A DNA stretch of 64,000 bases from Haliscomenobacter sp. (GTDB lineage: Bacteria > Bacteroidota > Bacteroidia > Chitinophagales > Saprospiraceae). Each line of letters starts with the position of its first letter. Within the stretch, counting starts at the first letter, position 1. A program made the position numbers and the translations under genes. The DNA lies in assembly GCA_016707205.1 (NCBI GenBank), contig JADJHZ010000003.1:496001-560000 (forward strand), written 5' to 3'. Of this stretch, positions 25,219 to 34,304 are shown in pieces. Below the pieces are notes generated by a model. The model searched no databases and was not told where the DNA came from. It saw only the letters and a program-made list of their open reading frames with translations.

Positions 25219-26445
25219 TTAATGTTCCTGCCATGTGACGGAATTCAGATCGATGCCTTCCTTGTACATTTCCCAGATCGGGCTCAGGTCGCGCATATGG
25301 TTGACACCTGAAGCCACCTTTTCAATTACATAATCGATATCTTCCTCTGCGGTAAAGCGGCCGAGGCTGAAACGCAGGGAGGAGTGAGCCAGGTCGTCGC
25401 CCAATCCCAGAGCAACCAGCACATAAGAAGGCTCCAGGGAAGCGGAGGTGCATGCAGATCCGGAAGACAGGGCGATATTTTGGTTGAAAGTCATCATCAG
25501 ACCCTCGCCTTCCACGTGTTTGAACGAAATATTGGTTACATGGGGCATGCGGTTTTCGCGATTGCCGTTGACGTAAACTTCCTCCAGGTTGGCGAGGAAA
25601 GCGGCTTCGAGCTTGTCGCGCAACTTACTCAGGCGTTCGGCGTCCTGGGCCATTTCCTTGCCGGCGATTTCGGCTGCTTTGCCGAAGCCGACGATACCGG
25701 GCACATTGAGCGTCCCGGAGCGCATGCCGCGCTCGTGGCCGCCGCCGTCCATCTGGGCGGTAACCTTCACTCTGGGAGCTTTGCGGCTGACGTAAAGAGC
25801 TCCTACCCCTTTAGGGCCATACATTTTATGCGACGTGAACGCCATAAGGTGTACGCCCGTCTCTTTGGGGGATACAGGAATTTTACCTACTGCTTGGGTG
25901 GCGTCGCTCATGAACAACACCCCATGCCGGGCACAGATGTCGCCGATGGCTTTCATGGGCTGGATCACGCCGGTTTCATTATTCGCCCACATCACCGACA
26001 CCAGAATGGTAGAAGGTTTGATCGCCGCTTCCAGAGCGGCCAGATCGATCAACCCATCGGCAGCCACATCCAGATAGGTGACTTCGGCGCCCATCTTTTC
26101 CAATTTGTGGCAAGTATCCAGAACGGCTTTGTGCTCCGTTTTGACCGTAATAATGTGATTGCCTTTGCTGCGGTACATCTCGAATACTCCCTTGATAGCA
26201 AGGTTGTCCGATTCCGTTGCTCCGGAAGTAAAGATAATTTCCTTGGGATCGACCTTGATCAAAGAAGCGATTTGTTCGCGCGCATAGTCAACGCCTTCTT
26301 CTGCTTCCCAGCCAAAAGGGTGATTCCTGCTGGCGGCATTGCCAGGCATTTGGTAAAAATAGGGCAGCATCGCTTCTACCACCCGGGGGTCGGTAGGCGT
26401 AGTGGAGTTATTGTCCAGATAAACCCTTCTAGTATTTTGGGCCAT
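25219..26445 (-). CDS. iscS: Cysteine desulfurase IscS
   Basis: A 408-residue class V aminotransferase-fold desulfurase. Start YLDNNSTTPTDPRVV is typical. The PLP Lys lies in TSHKMYGPKGVGALYV and the mobile catalytic Cys in SSGSACTSASLEPSYVL, so it is IscS- rather than SufS-type. Supplies sulfur for Fe-S cluster assembly. First gene of the operon; no iscR precedes it. An AT-rich palindrome (26456-26470) and a promoter box lie directly upstream. Confidence 0.95.
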   Translation of the reverse strand: MAQNTRRVYLDNNSTTPTDPRVVEAMLPYFYQMPGNAASRNHPFGWEAEEGVDYAREQIASLIKVDPKEIIFTSGATESDNLAIKGVFEMYRSKGNHIITVKTEHKAVLDTCHKLEKMGAEVTYLDVAADGLIDLAALEAAIKPSTILVSVMWANNETGVIQPMKAIGDICARHGVLFMSDATQAVGKIPVSPKETGVHLMAFTSHKMYGPKGVGALYVSRKAPRVKVTAQMDGGGHERGMRSGTLNVPGIVGFGKAAEIAGKEMAQDAERLSKLRDKLEAAFLANLEEVYVNGNRENRMPHVTNISFKHVEGEGLMMTFNQNIALSSGSACTSASLEPSYVLVALGLGDDLAHSSLRFSLGRFTAEEDIDYVIEKVASGVNHMRDLSPIWEMYKEGIDLNSVTWQEH

Positions 26446-26455
26446 ATTGGTTTAT

Positions 26456-26470
26456 TTAGATTTAATCTAA
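26456..26470 (-). promoter_or_regulatory. Palindromic candidate operator upstream of iscS
   Basis: Perfect palindrome TTAGATT-T-AATCTAA, 10 bases upstream of the iscS start and downstream of the promoter box. It shares GATTTAATCTAAT with the feoAB leader, suggesting one iron- or cluster-responsive repressor (inference). Confidence 0.5.
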
Positions 26471-26487
26471 TACTTAATGAATGAACA

Positions 26488-26495
26488 CAAATCTA
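26488..26495 (-). promoter_or_regulatory. Candidate -7 box for iscSUA
   Basis: Minus-strand TAGATTTG is an exact TAnnTTTG match, 43 bases upstream of the iscS start. Confidence 0.5.
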
Positions 26496-26572
26496 ACCAA
26501 TTGCCCGAAAAAAAGTTCATCCAGGAAAAAAATTAAAGCGAAAGAACGGCAGACGAAGTTCTAATGCGTAAA

Positions 26573-26593
26573 TTAGGCCTTGCAGAGGCCTAA
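26573..26593 (+). promoter_or_regulatory. Leader hairpin before mutA
   Basis: Inverted repeat TTAGGCCT-TGCAG-AGGCCTAA, 24 bases before the mutA start. It is preceded by AAAGAACGGCAG (26541-26552), a 12-mer also found in the composite repeat at 2961-3050, where a similar hairpin follows. Confidence 0.4.
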
Positions 26594-26617
26594 GTACCGC
26601 CCCTCCGCCCCAAGTCT

Positions 26618-27786
26618 ATGGACTCATTGGACCAACTGTACACCTTGTTCCCCGGAACAACTAAAGCGCAATGGATCGCTCAATTGGAAAAGGATCTGAA
26701 GGAAGTTCCTGGACCTCCCTCCGTTGGAACCTGGAAGATGAATTGGCCATTGACCCGATGTACTTTCCGGAAGACCGCCCGGAGTGGAGAGGCGCTATCG
26801 TTAATGCCCGCCCGCTGGGGTCTTGGGAGATGGGCGAAATTTTCGAGGTCGAAGACCCTGCGGCGTCGAACGCGCTCGTCCGGGAGGCCATCCGGGGCGG
26901 GATCAACTCGCCCGGATTTTTGCTGCTCCGAAAATTGACGGCAGACGGATTGGAGGCCTTACTCAATGGCATCGACCCCGAAACGGTCGCGCTTAACTTT
27001 GGAGAGTTTTACCCCGACAAAGATCCTAAGGGGCTACTGCGCCAGTTTTCGGATTGGCTGGACCGAAAGGGAGCAGATAAATCCAAAGTGAGAGGTTCTA
27101 TCGATTTTGATCCATTTCTGGATTGGACCGAGCCTCCTTTTGGCGACCTGGCCCAGGCAATCCAGTTTTGTGCGGCCGAATTGCCTCATTTTAAAGTATT
27201 GCAAATCAATGGGCGGTATTACCATGCCGGCGCCTCCGAGCTCACAAACGAATTGGCCTTGATGGTTGCCAAAGGCGCTGAATACTTGGCCCGCATGGAA
27301 GAATATGGGGTTCCCCCCACCCAAACGCATCATTCCCTCCAATTCTCCGTCGCTTTGAGCGCCAGCTTTTTCCCGGAGATTGCGAAACTCCGGGCATTGC
27401 GGATACTTTGGAACAACGTTCTGGCTGCCTTTGGAATCGCAAAGCCCGAGCCGGTTGAAATCGTCGTCCACCTGGCCAAAGAAACCCAGGACGAGCAGGT
27501 GCATACCAACATGATCCGGGCGGGGGCTCAGGCCATGTCGGCTATTATAGGCGGCGCCGATCGCCTTTACGTGCTCCCCGCCAACGCCGCCCTCAAAGAG
27601 GCTCCTACCCCATTTACCCGGCGTATTGCCCGCAACGTGCATCACTTGCTCCGTATGGAAAGCCATTTAGGCCGCCCGGTGGATCCTTCCGCCGGAAGTT
27701 ACTATCTGGAACAGCTTACCGACTTGCTGGCATCCAAAGCCTGGGACAAATTTCAGGAGTACGTTCGCCGCGGGGAATTCAGTTAA
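26618..27786 (+). CDS. mutA: Methylmalonyl-CoA mutase small subunit, frameshifted and C-terminally short
   Basis: The N-terminal 27 codons (MDSLDQLYTLFPGTTKAQWI...) and the rest (SSWTSLRWNLEDELAIDPMYF...) are in different frames. Adding one A at 26699-26700 restores DLKGSSWTSLRW, the family pattern. The TIM-barrel part carries the expected motifs (HTNMIRAGAQAMSAIIGGAD, then DPSAGSYYLEQLTDLLA). The small subunit pairs with MutB in the succinyl-CoA/methylmalonyl-CoA rearrangement. At about 390 residues it is shorter than most MutA proteins, which continue beyond the point where this one stops (FQEYVRRGEFS). No mutB follows; the next gene is on the opposite strand. Confidence 0.85.
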
Positions 27787-27790
27787 ACGC

Positions 27791-28906
27791 TCACATCCCG
27801 GATTGCTTCATCCGGTCGGTCATTTTCTGTACGATCTTGAATTGTTGAAGGAACTCCTTGGCGAACACGCGGAAAATGGTATACGCAGGGATCGCCAGCA
27901 CCATCCCCACCACTCCGGCTACGTTGGCGCCCATGAGTACCACCAGAAAAATTTCCAGTGGGTGGGCCAGTACGCTTTTTGAGAAAATCGTTGGCGAGAG
28001 GAAATAGTTATCCAGCCACTGCACGGTAATGAATACCCCCAAGACTTTGGCCAGCAAAGGGAGCATTTCGGTATAAAAATCGAGATCGAGGTTGGAGGAA
28101 ATGGTAATAAAGATCCCAAAGGTGCCGCCAAATAAGGGTCCCAGATAGGGAATCATATTCATGATAGCCGCAAAAAATCCGATCAGCAAGGCATTTTTCA
28201 CCCCAAGGATGGTCAGAAAAACGCTGATGTAAACAGTAAGGATAGTGATTTGCAGCAGAATTCCGCGGAAGTAGCGGCTGAGCATCACTACGGTATCTCT
28301 CATGGTTTCGCGGGCGGGTTCCTCATACGCCTCCGGCGTGATGGCTAAAATGAAATTGATAAACAAGCGCCGTTCCTGGAGGAAAAAGAAGGTGATAAAG
28401 ATCGTAGAGAAGATACTGACCAGGGTGTTGCCCACTGCGGATACCGCATTGGTGAATATGGTGCTCAGCCGGTTGGGTTCGAACCATCCCTTGAGTGAAC
28501 GCTGGACGAGGTCTTCCAGGGAATTCGAGGGAATCGTCAACCCATATTGGCCGAGCCAGTAGATCAGCCGGTTGTAAGGAGCTTCCAAAGCGCCCGCAAT
28601 AGCGAGGTAATCCACATGGGCCAGGTTGTTGGCCTGTTTGATGATCAAGGGGATAAACAGCAACAAAAAAAGCCCGCCCACCAGAAAAAAAGTCAGGATG
28701 GTCATTAACGCAGCCGCGCTTACGCCTACCCGAAACCGCCCGATCTTGATTCGCCGGAATTGGCGGGCCAGCGGGGAGCCGATCAGCGACAGCACCCAGG
28801 CGGCCAAAACGTAGGTCACGATGTTGCTGAAGCGGTAGACAAAAAAGCCAATAAGCAAAGCGGCAAGGAGGCCAATGATATAACGGGTCCAGGAGTTGAC
28901 AGGCAT
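27791..28906 (-). CDS. AI-2E family (PerM-like) transporter
   Basis: A 371-residue membrane protein of the AI-2E transporter family (PF01594-type). It has about seven membrane segments, starting with YIIGLLAALLIGFFVYRF, and the family pattern GFFAAIMNMIPYLGPLFGG, followed by VLMGANVAGVVGMVLAIPAYTIFRV. Members export autoinducer-like molecules or act as ion antiporters; the substrate cannot be told. Start ATG 28906. Convergent with mutA, their stops lying four bases apart. Confidence 0.88.
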   Translation of the reverse strand: MPVNSWTRYIIGLLAALLIGFFVYRFSNIVTYVLAAWVLSLIGSPLARQFRRIKIGRFRVGVSAAALMTILTFFLVGGLFLLLFIPLIIKQANNLAHVDYLAIAGALEAPYNRLIYWLGQYGLTIPSNSLEDLVQRSLKGWFEPNRLSTIFTNAVSAVGNTLVSIFSTIFITFFFLQERRLFINFILAITPEAYEEPARETMRDTVVMLSRYFRGILLQITILTVYISVFLTILGVKNALLIGFFAAIMNMIPYLGPLFGGTFGIFITISSNLDLDFYTEMLPLLAKVLGVFITVQWLDNYFLSPTIFSKSVLAHPLEIFLVVLMGANVAGVVGMVLAIPAYTIFRVFAKEFLQQFKIVQKMTDRMKQSGM

Positions 28907-28952
28907 AATCAAAGTTCTTTTGTGTGCAGCTCGTCCGAATACAGACTGCAAG

Positions 28953-29909
28953 TTAGGAAGTTTCCGGCAAATCCTCAGGGGGCTTTAAGAACTTCAGATT
29001 GCGCTGGAGCCCGCTGAACTTAGCCCGCTTGACAGCGGAGTGCCGGAAAATCTCCCGGAAGACGTCCCCGGTTATTTCCTCCCAATCGCGGCGGGTCATG
29101 GACAAGAGGCTTGGATGGGGCTGAAACGCGGGCTCCTGATGTGGTTTGGAAAAACGGTTCCAGGGACAAACCTCCTGGCAAATATCACAGCCAAACATCC
29201 AGTTGTGCATTTTCCCCCGAAAGGCTTCGGGAATCGCTTCTTTTAACTCGATGGTCAGGTAAGAAATGCATTTGCTGCCATCCATCAGGTAACCTTCCGG
29301 CGAGATAGCGCCGGTCGGACAGGCGTCGATGCAGCGCCGGCAGGTTCCGCAATGGTCGCGGATGGGCGCGTCGGGTTCGAGCTCTAGATCGGTAATCAGT
29401 TCGGCCAGAAAAAAATAGGACCCCATTTTAGGGTTCAAAGTTAGGGTGTTTTTACCGGTCCAACCCAAGCCGCTTCTTTTGGCCCAGTCTCTTTCCAGCA
29501 CCGGACCGGAGTCGGTAAATCCCCGGCCGTCTACCTCGCCAATATGGATGCGGATAAAATCGATGAGGGAGCGGAGTTTTTCCCGGAGTACGATATGATA
29601 ATCTTTTCCATAGGCATAGCGGGCGATTTTGGGCGCTTCGGGATCCGATGGGCCGTCGGCGGGAAAGTAGTTGCAAGCCAGGCTAATGACTGATTTAGCC
29701 CCCGGCGCCAAGCGGGTCGGGTCGGTGCGCAGATCGAAATGGTTTTCCATGTAGCCCATAGCGCCGTGAAAGCCTTGGTTTAGCCAGGATTCCAGTCGGC
29801 GGGCCTCGGCGTCCATGAATTCCGCTTTCGCCACGCCAACCAGGTCAAATCCCAGCCGTTTGGCTTCCGCTTTGATCATCTGAGTTCGCTGGCTGATGGA
29901 AACAGGCAT
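28953..29909 (-). CDS. queG: Epoxyqueuosine reductase
   Basis: About 318 residues. QueG reduces epoxyqueuosine to queuosine in tRNA using cobalamin and two [4Fe-4S] clusters. Visible: GLGWTGKNTLTLNPKMGS, the cluster motifs CGTCRRCIDACPTGAI and CDICQEVCPWN, and DSGPVLERDWAKRSG. Start ATG 29909; a TTG nine bases upstream is possible. The cobalamin requirement fits the B12-type importer at 54210-57338, but the loci are far apart. Confidence 0.92.
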   Translation of the reverse strand: MPVSISQRTQMIKAEAKRLGFDLVGVAKAEFMDAEARRLESWLNQGFHGAMGYMENHFDLRTDPTRLAPGAKSVISLACNYFPADGPSDPEAPKIARYAYGKDYHIVLREKLRSLIDFIRIHIGEVDGRGFTDSGPVLERDWAKRSGLGWTGKNTLTLNPKMGSYFFLAELITDLELEPDAPIRDHCGTCRRCIDACPTGAISPEGYLMDGSKCISYLTIELKEAIPEAFRGKMHNWMFGCDICQEVCPWNRFSKPHQEPAFQPHPSLLSMTRRDWEEITGDVFREIFRHSAVKRAKFSGLQRNLKFLKPPEDLPETS

Positions 29910-30144
29910 AACTATCAATTCCTAAAGAAAAAAAAACAGGCAGCGGCGTGCCTTAAGCGCAAAAAATTGGTCCCCCATGGCCTTTGAACTGGGCAAATTG
30001 ATAAAGATCACCGGAGGCGTTGATGCAGGTCATTCGCACAGGTTGGAGGTGAAAGTAATTTAGTGAGGTGAAACGACAGAAACAAATTAAAAAAATTTCT
30101 GCCAATTTTTTATCTCGTCCTACGCAGGGCACAAATTCAGGGTT

Positions 30145-31083
30145 ATGATGTCCAGTTTTTCATTCTCATCCAATCAGATCCTGGCTCTTTTGGCGCTCGT
30201 CGTTTTAGCTACCCTGGCGATTGTCTTCTTTAGCAAGCGCTATTTAAGCAGCAAAGCGACCTCGGATCTGGCTGCCAAGTACAAGGGAAAAAAATGGTCT
30301 TCTCCTTTGGAAGGGAGGAACAAGTATCCCGATGTGGATGTGTTCAAAATGCAGCCCATTTTTTTCCGCGTGGGGATCGTATTGACGCTGGCGTTAGTCG
30401 TTGCCGCGTTCAAGTACACCACCAAACCCCCGAAGCAGGAAACCGATCAGTTCCAGTTCACCATTGATGAAGACGTGGAAGTGGAAATTCCCCGGAGCCA
30501 GGAAGCTCCTCCTCCCCCTCCACCGCCGCCACCGCCTGCCATCCAGGAAATTGTCACGACCACTTTAGAGGAAGAGACCGAAGATATCAGCTTTGTGGAC
30601 CAGTCGGTCGACGCAACTACGAATGTAGAGGCTCCGCCTCCTGTCACTAAGGAAAAAGTTGCTCCTCCTCCTCCTCCTCCTCCCCCTCCTCCTCGGGAAG
30701 AAGCCCGCGAAATCTTTGTCGTGGTGGAAGAAATGCCTCGCTTCCCGGGTTGCGAAACCGTAGCAGGCGACGCCAAGGCCAAAAAAGCCTGCGCCGACAA
30801 GAAACTAATGGAATTTATTTACGAAAAGATCCAATACCCTGCTATTGCAAGGGAAAACGGCGTGGAAGGCAACGTAGTCGTTCAGTTTGTGGTCAATACC
30901 GATGGAACAGTAACCGACGTGTCGGTTGTACGGGACATTGGCGCAGGCTGCGGCGAGGAAGCCGTCCGGATTGTAAATCTGATGAACTCAATGTCCGCAA
31001 GATGGACGCCTGGCAAGCAACGGGGGCGGGCCGTCCGGGTCATGTTCACCCTCCCCATCCGTTTCAAACTGCAATACAATTAA
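30145..31083 (+). CDS. tonB: Energy transducer TonB, with proline-rich linker
   Basis: A 312-residue TonB. Two hydrophobic segments are present (LALLALVVLATLAIVFFSKR; FFRVGIVLTLALVVAAF), the second being the transducer anchor. Two polyproline stretches (about ten residues each) flank an acidic segment. The C-terminal domain has the Bacteroidota pattern EEMPRFPGCE, YPAIARENGVEGNVVVQFVV and GKQRGRAVRVMFTLPIRFKL. It links proton-motive force to outer-membrane receptors such as the one at 8746. Transcribed alone, with a hairpin terminator after it. Confidence 0.93.
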   Translation: MMSSFSFSSNQILALLALVVLATLAIVFFSKRYLSSKATSDLAAKYKGKKWSSPLEGRNKYPDVDVFKMQPIFFRVGIVLTLALVVAAFKYTTKPPKQETDQFQFTIDEDVEVEIPRSQEAPPPPPPPPPPAIQEIVTTTLEEETEDISFVDQSVDATTNVEAPPPVTKEKVAPPPPPPPPPPREEAREIFVVVEEMPRFPGCETVAGDAKAKKACADKKLMEFIYEKIQYPAIARENGVEGNVVVQFVVNTDGTVTDVSVVRDIGAGCGEEAVRIVNLMNSMSARWTPGKQRGRAVRVMFTLPIRFKLQYN

Positions 31084-31097
31084 TTTTAGATATTCAA

Positions 31098-31134
31098 GGC
31101 GCTGCTCGTTTACTCAAGGGAAAGGAGCAGCGCC
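31098..31134 (+). other. Strong hairpin after tonB
   Basis: Perfect 10-bp inverted repeat GGCGCTGCTC / GAGCAGCGCC, without a T tract. Possibly an mRNA-stabilising structure ahead of the terminator. Confidence 0.5.
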
Positions 31135-31211
31135 AATCCCATGAACAAAACGCTTTTCGGATAGATCTGATCTATTGTAATCATAGAGGTGTGAATGTAA
31201 AATTGGCATAG

Positions 31212-31249
31212 GCATCAGGCTGACAGCGATGTTGGTCTGATGCTTTTTT
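31212..31249 (+). terminator. Terminator of tonB
   Basis: Stem GCATCAG (31212-31218) / CTGATGC (31237-31243) followed directly by T6. It overlaps the stop codon of the convergent helicase gene. Confidence 0.75.
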
Positions 31250-33531
31250 ATTCCAGGATCTGTAATTTGGCAAACTTGAGCATGATCCGGCGTTGGGGGT
31301 TATCGATTCCCTGAAAGAAGATCGTGGCCACCCGGTTGTCTTTAGCGCCTTCGATGCTCAGCACCTTCCCTTCTCCGAACTTCAGGTGCAATACCCGCAT
31401 TCCCGTTTGGATTTGCTCGCTTGAGCTGGCTTGAAAGGTAGCGGGATCCGCTTTAAAGGACGCGTTGTGGGCATTCGTCCGGCGCTGAAAAGCTCCGGAG
31501 ACGTTGGCTGTTGGCGGGCCCGATGAGGACTCTTTAGACGAGCCCGCTTTCAATCCGCTGACACTTTCCAGGCTTTCTCTCGGAACCTCTTCCAGAAACC
31601 GGCTGGGCTCGTTGTACCGCATCTGGCCGAATTTGTACCGGCTTACGGAGTAGGTCAGCGTCAGGAATTGTTCGGCCCGGGTAATGGCTACATAAAACAG
31701 GCGCCGTTCTTCGTCGAGCCCTTCCATCGTGTCCATAGACATGATCGAAGGGAAGAGGTTTTCCTCGAGCCCTACGACAAAAATGGATTTGAATTCCAAT
31801 CCTTTGGCGGAATGCACCGACATCAGGGTGACGGCATCCCCACCGGTTTTATCCTCCTCGTCGAGGTCGGTCAGCAGCGCGATATTTTGAAGGTAGCCCG
31901 TCAGGGATTTATCCGCAGAAAAATCGATGGCTTCCTCGGAATCGTCTTCGCAAAAGGATTTAATTCCATCCAGCAGGTTGCCTAGGTTTTCCAGCCGCCC
32001 TATGCCTTCCGGGGTCGTATCCGTTCGCAACAGGTCTGCCAGTCCTGATTTTTCTGCGGCATAGAGCGCCACGTCATAGGCATTGGACGTGAGGACGCGG
32101 GAAGCCAGTTCCTGGATCAGCCGGATAAATCCGGCGATGGCTTGCTGGGTTCTCGCTCCGCCTTGGGCTTGAGCCAGGCACTCCCACATGGGTAGTTGCT
32201 GGGCGCCTGCCAGAGCGCTGATTTTTTCCACCGTCGAATCGCCGATCCCCCGCTTGGGATAGTTGATTACGCGGCGCAAGGGCTTCTTCATCCCTGGGGT
32301 TAATGGCCAGGCGCAAGTAGGCAATGAGGTCTTTGACCTCTTTGCGCTGGTAGAACGACAACCCGCCGAAAACGCGGTAAGGGATGTTGAAGCGGCGCAG
32401 GTATTCTTCAAAGATCCGGGATTGGGCATTGGTGCGGTAAAGAATGGCTATGTCGCGATTGCTTAGGTGGAACCGGTTTTTTTGCTCCAGCAAGGTATCC
32501 GCTACCCGCTTGCCCTCTTCGCTGTCGGTCATTGCCTTGATGACCTGGATTTTGTTCCCCAATCCTTTCTCCGACCATATTTTTTTCTGGATCTGCCGCT
32601 GGTTGAACTGGATGACCGAGTTCGCCGCCTCCACGATATGTTCGGTAGAACGGTAGTTTTGCTCTAATTTAAACACCTGGATACCGTGGTTTTTAAAATC
32701 CTGTTCGAAATCCAGGATATTTTGAATCGTCGCTCCGCGAAAAGCATAGATACTCTGCGCATCATCCCCAACGACGCAGATATTGCGGGGGCTTTCGGGA
32801 TACTGCACCAGTTTGCGGACGATGGCATACTGAAGGTGGTTGGTGTCCTGGAACTCATCGACCAGAACATAGCGGAATTTTTTGCGGTACTTTTCGAGCA
32901 CCTGATCCGGATTTCGATGGAGCAGCTCGTAAAACCGGTAGAGCAAGTCGTCGAAGTCCATTGCCCCGGATCGTTTGCACCGGTCGCTGTATTGTTGATA
33001 GATCTGGAAGGTCAGAGGTCTTTTGGCTGCCCGGTCTTGCTGGAGTAGGTCTTCCTTTTCGGCGTACAATCTGGGCGTGATCAGATTGCTTTTGGCCGAG
33101 GAAATCCGACTTCGGATCACATTTGGAGAATAAACCGTTTTGTCGAGATTCATCTCTTTGATGATCGCGCCCAAAACGCTTTTGGTATCCTCTGTGTCGT
33201 AAATCGTGAAATGGGAGGGATAGCCAATTTTTTCAGCCTCTATTCGGAGTATTCGGGAAAAGATGGAATGGAATGTGCCCGCCCAAACCTGATTGGCGCC
33301 AGAACCAACCACTTTTTCAATCCGTTCCTTCATTTCGCGCGCCGCCTTGTTGGTAAAGGTAAGGGCCAGGATTTCCCAAGGGGCTACCCCTTCTCTGATC
33401 AGATGGGCAATGCGGTAAGTGAGCACCCTGGTCTTGCCGGAGCCGGGGCCGGCGACCACCAAAACGGGGCCATCGGTAGCCAAAACCGACTGACGCTGGA
33501 CGGTGTTGAGTTCTTCAAGGAAATCGGACAC
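31248..33531 (-). CDS. UvrD/PcrA/Rep-family DNA helicase, one internal frameshift
   Basis: SF1A 3'-5' helicase of about 760 residues. Motifs: LNTVQRQSV, Walker A VAGPGSGKTRVL, LTFTNKAAREM, VLVDEFQDTN, VVGDDAQSIYAFRGA, then LMSVHSAKGLEF and FYVAITRAE in the second frame, and a C-terminal Tudor-like domain (FGEGKVLSIEG). The break is at 32277: removing one base joins NPRDEEAL to RRVINYPKRGIGDSTV. The start is probably GTG 33531 (VSDFLEELN); the frame upstream has no ATG near this point and does not look like helicase. Acts in excision and mismatch repair and in removing protein roadblocks. Confidence 0.92.
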
Positions 33532-33574
33532 GTTCTGGCGGTTTATCTGCCGGCTGGCGCCGGATTGAGTAAAA

Positions 33575-33919
33575 TTATTTTTCCTGTTCCAGCGCTTCCC
33601 AATACTCCACTGCGCGGCGGGTGTGGGGGATGCAAATCGATCCGCCAACGAGATTGGCAATGGAAAATACTTCAAAGATCTCCGCCCGGCTAACGCCGAG
33701 CTCAAAGCAAGTACCTAGATGGTAACGGATGCAGTCATCGCAACGCAGAACCATCGAGGCGACAAGCCCAAGAAGTTCTTTCGTCTTTTTATCCAGCGCT
33801 CCGTCCTGATAGGCATTGGTATCCAGGTTAAAAAAGCGTTTGAGGAATAAATTGTTCTCCCCCAGGATCTTTTCATTCATCCGGGATCGGTATTCGTTAA
33901 ATTCCTGGACTGTGGACAT
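33575..33919 (-). CDS. Carboxymuconolactone decarboxylase/AhpD-like protein
   Basis: A 114-residue alpha-helical AhpD-like protein with the redox motif RCDDCIRYHLG (CxxC followed by His). This is typical of alkylhydroperoxidase-like members rather than decarboxylases. Start ATG 33919. It lies 43 bases upstream of the helicase gene on the same strand. Probable role: peroxide or disulfide chemistry (family knowledge). Confidence 0.85.
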   Translation of the reverse strand: MSTVQEFNEYRSRMNEKILGENNLFLKRFFNLDTNAYQDGALDKKTKELLGLVASMVLRCDDCIRYHLGTCFELGVSRAEIFEVFSIANLVGGSICIPHTRRAVEYWEALEQEK

Positions 33920-33946
33920 AAACAAGCTTTTTTATTATTAGACTTG

Positions 33947-34099
33947 TTGCGGTGGGAATCAGCTCGGGTTAAAAAGGGCTCTTTTCTGCCCACACTATGC
34001 CTTTTTTCGGTCGCGTAGCCCGGCTATGATCCCTCAAAAAGCCTTCGCGTGGACAGAAAACAGCTCCTTTGTCCCTCCACGCTGACCCACCGCAATAAG
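33947..34099. repeat. Long imperfect palindrome
   Basis: About 150 bp bounded by TTGCGGTGGG and CCCACCGCAA. Nested inverted segments include GCTCTTTTCTGCCCAC against GTGGACAGAAAACAGC. An 85-codon open frame crosses it on the minus strand but looks non-coding. Possibly a second foldback family or a structured RNA. Confidence 0.5.
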
Positions 34100-34148
34100 T
34101 GTATTCGGACAACGGAAGACAAAGAAACAATCTAATCCGCCGAAATGC

Positions 34149-34178
34149 AAAAAAAAGTAGGGCGCCAGTTAGGCGCCC
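34149..34178 (-). terminator. Terminator of the secreted-protein gene
   Basis: On the minus strand, stem GGGCGCC-TAACT-GGCGCCC is followed by TAC and a T8 run. It lies downstream of the gene ending at 34305. Confidence 0.75.
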
Positions 34179-34304
34179 CACCACAAAATCCTCGTTAAGA
34201 AACCCTTTACATAAAGGTTTTTTCATTGTGTCATAGGATTACAAAAAGTCGTCTTTAATGGATCATGATTTGAAATGATGAGGCCAAAAAAATATAAAGG
34301 TCAA

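Noticed and set aside
25384..26484. 366-codon open frame opposite iscS
   Set aside because: Antisense shadow of a conserved desulfurase; no independent support.
33969..34226. 85-codon open frame in the spacer after the AhpD-like gene
   Set aside because: It runs through a large palindrome and a terminator; no homology or signal recognised.
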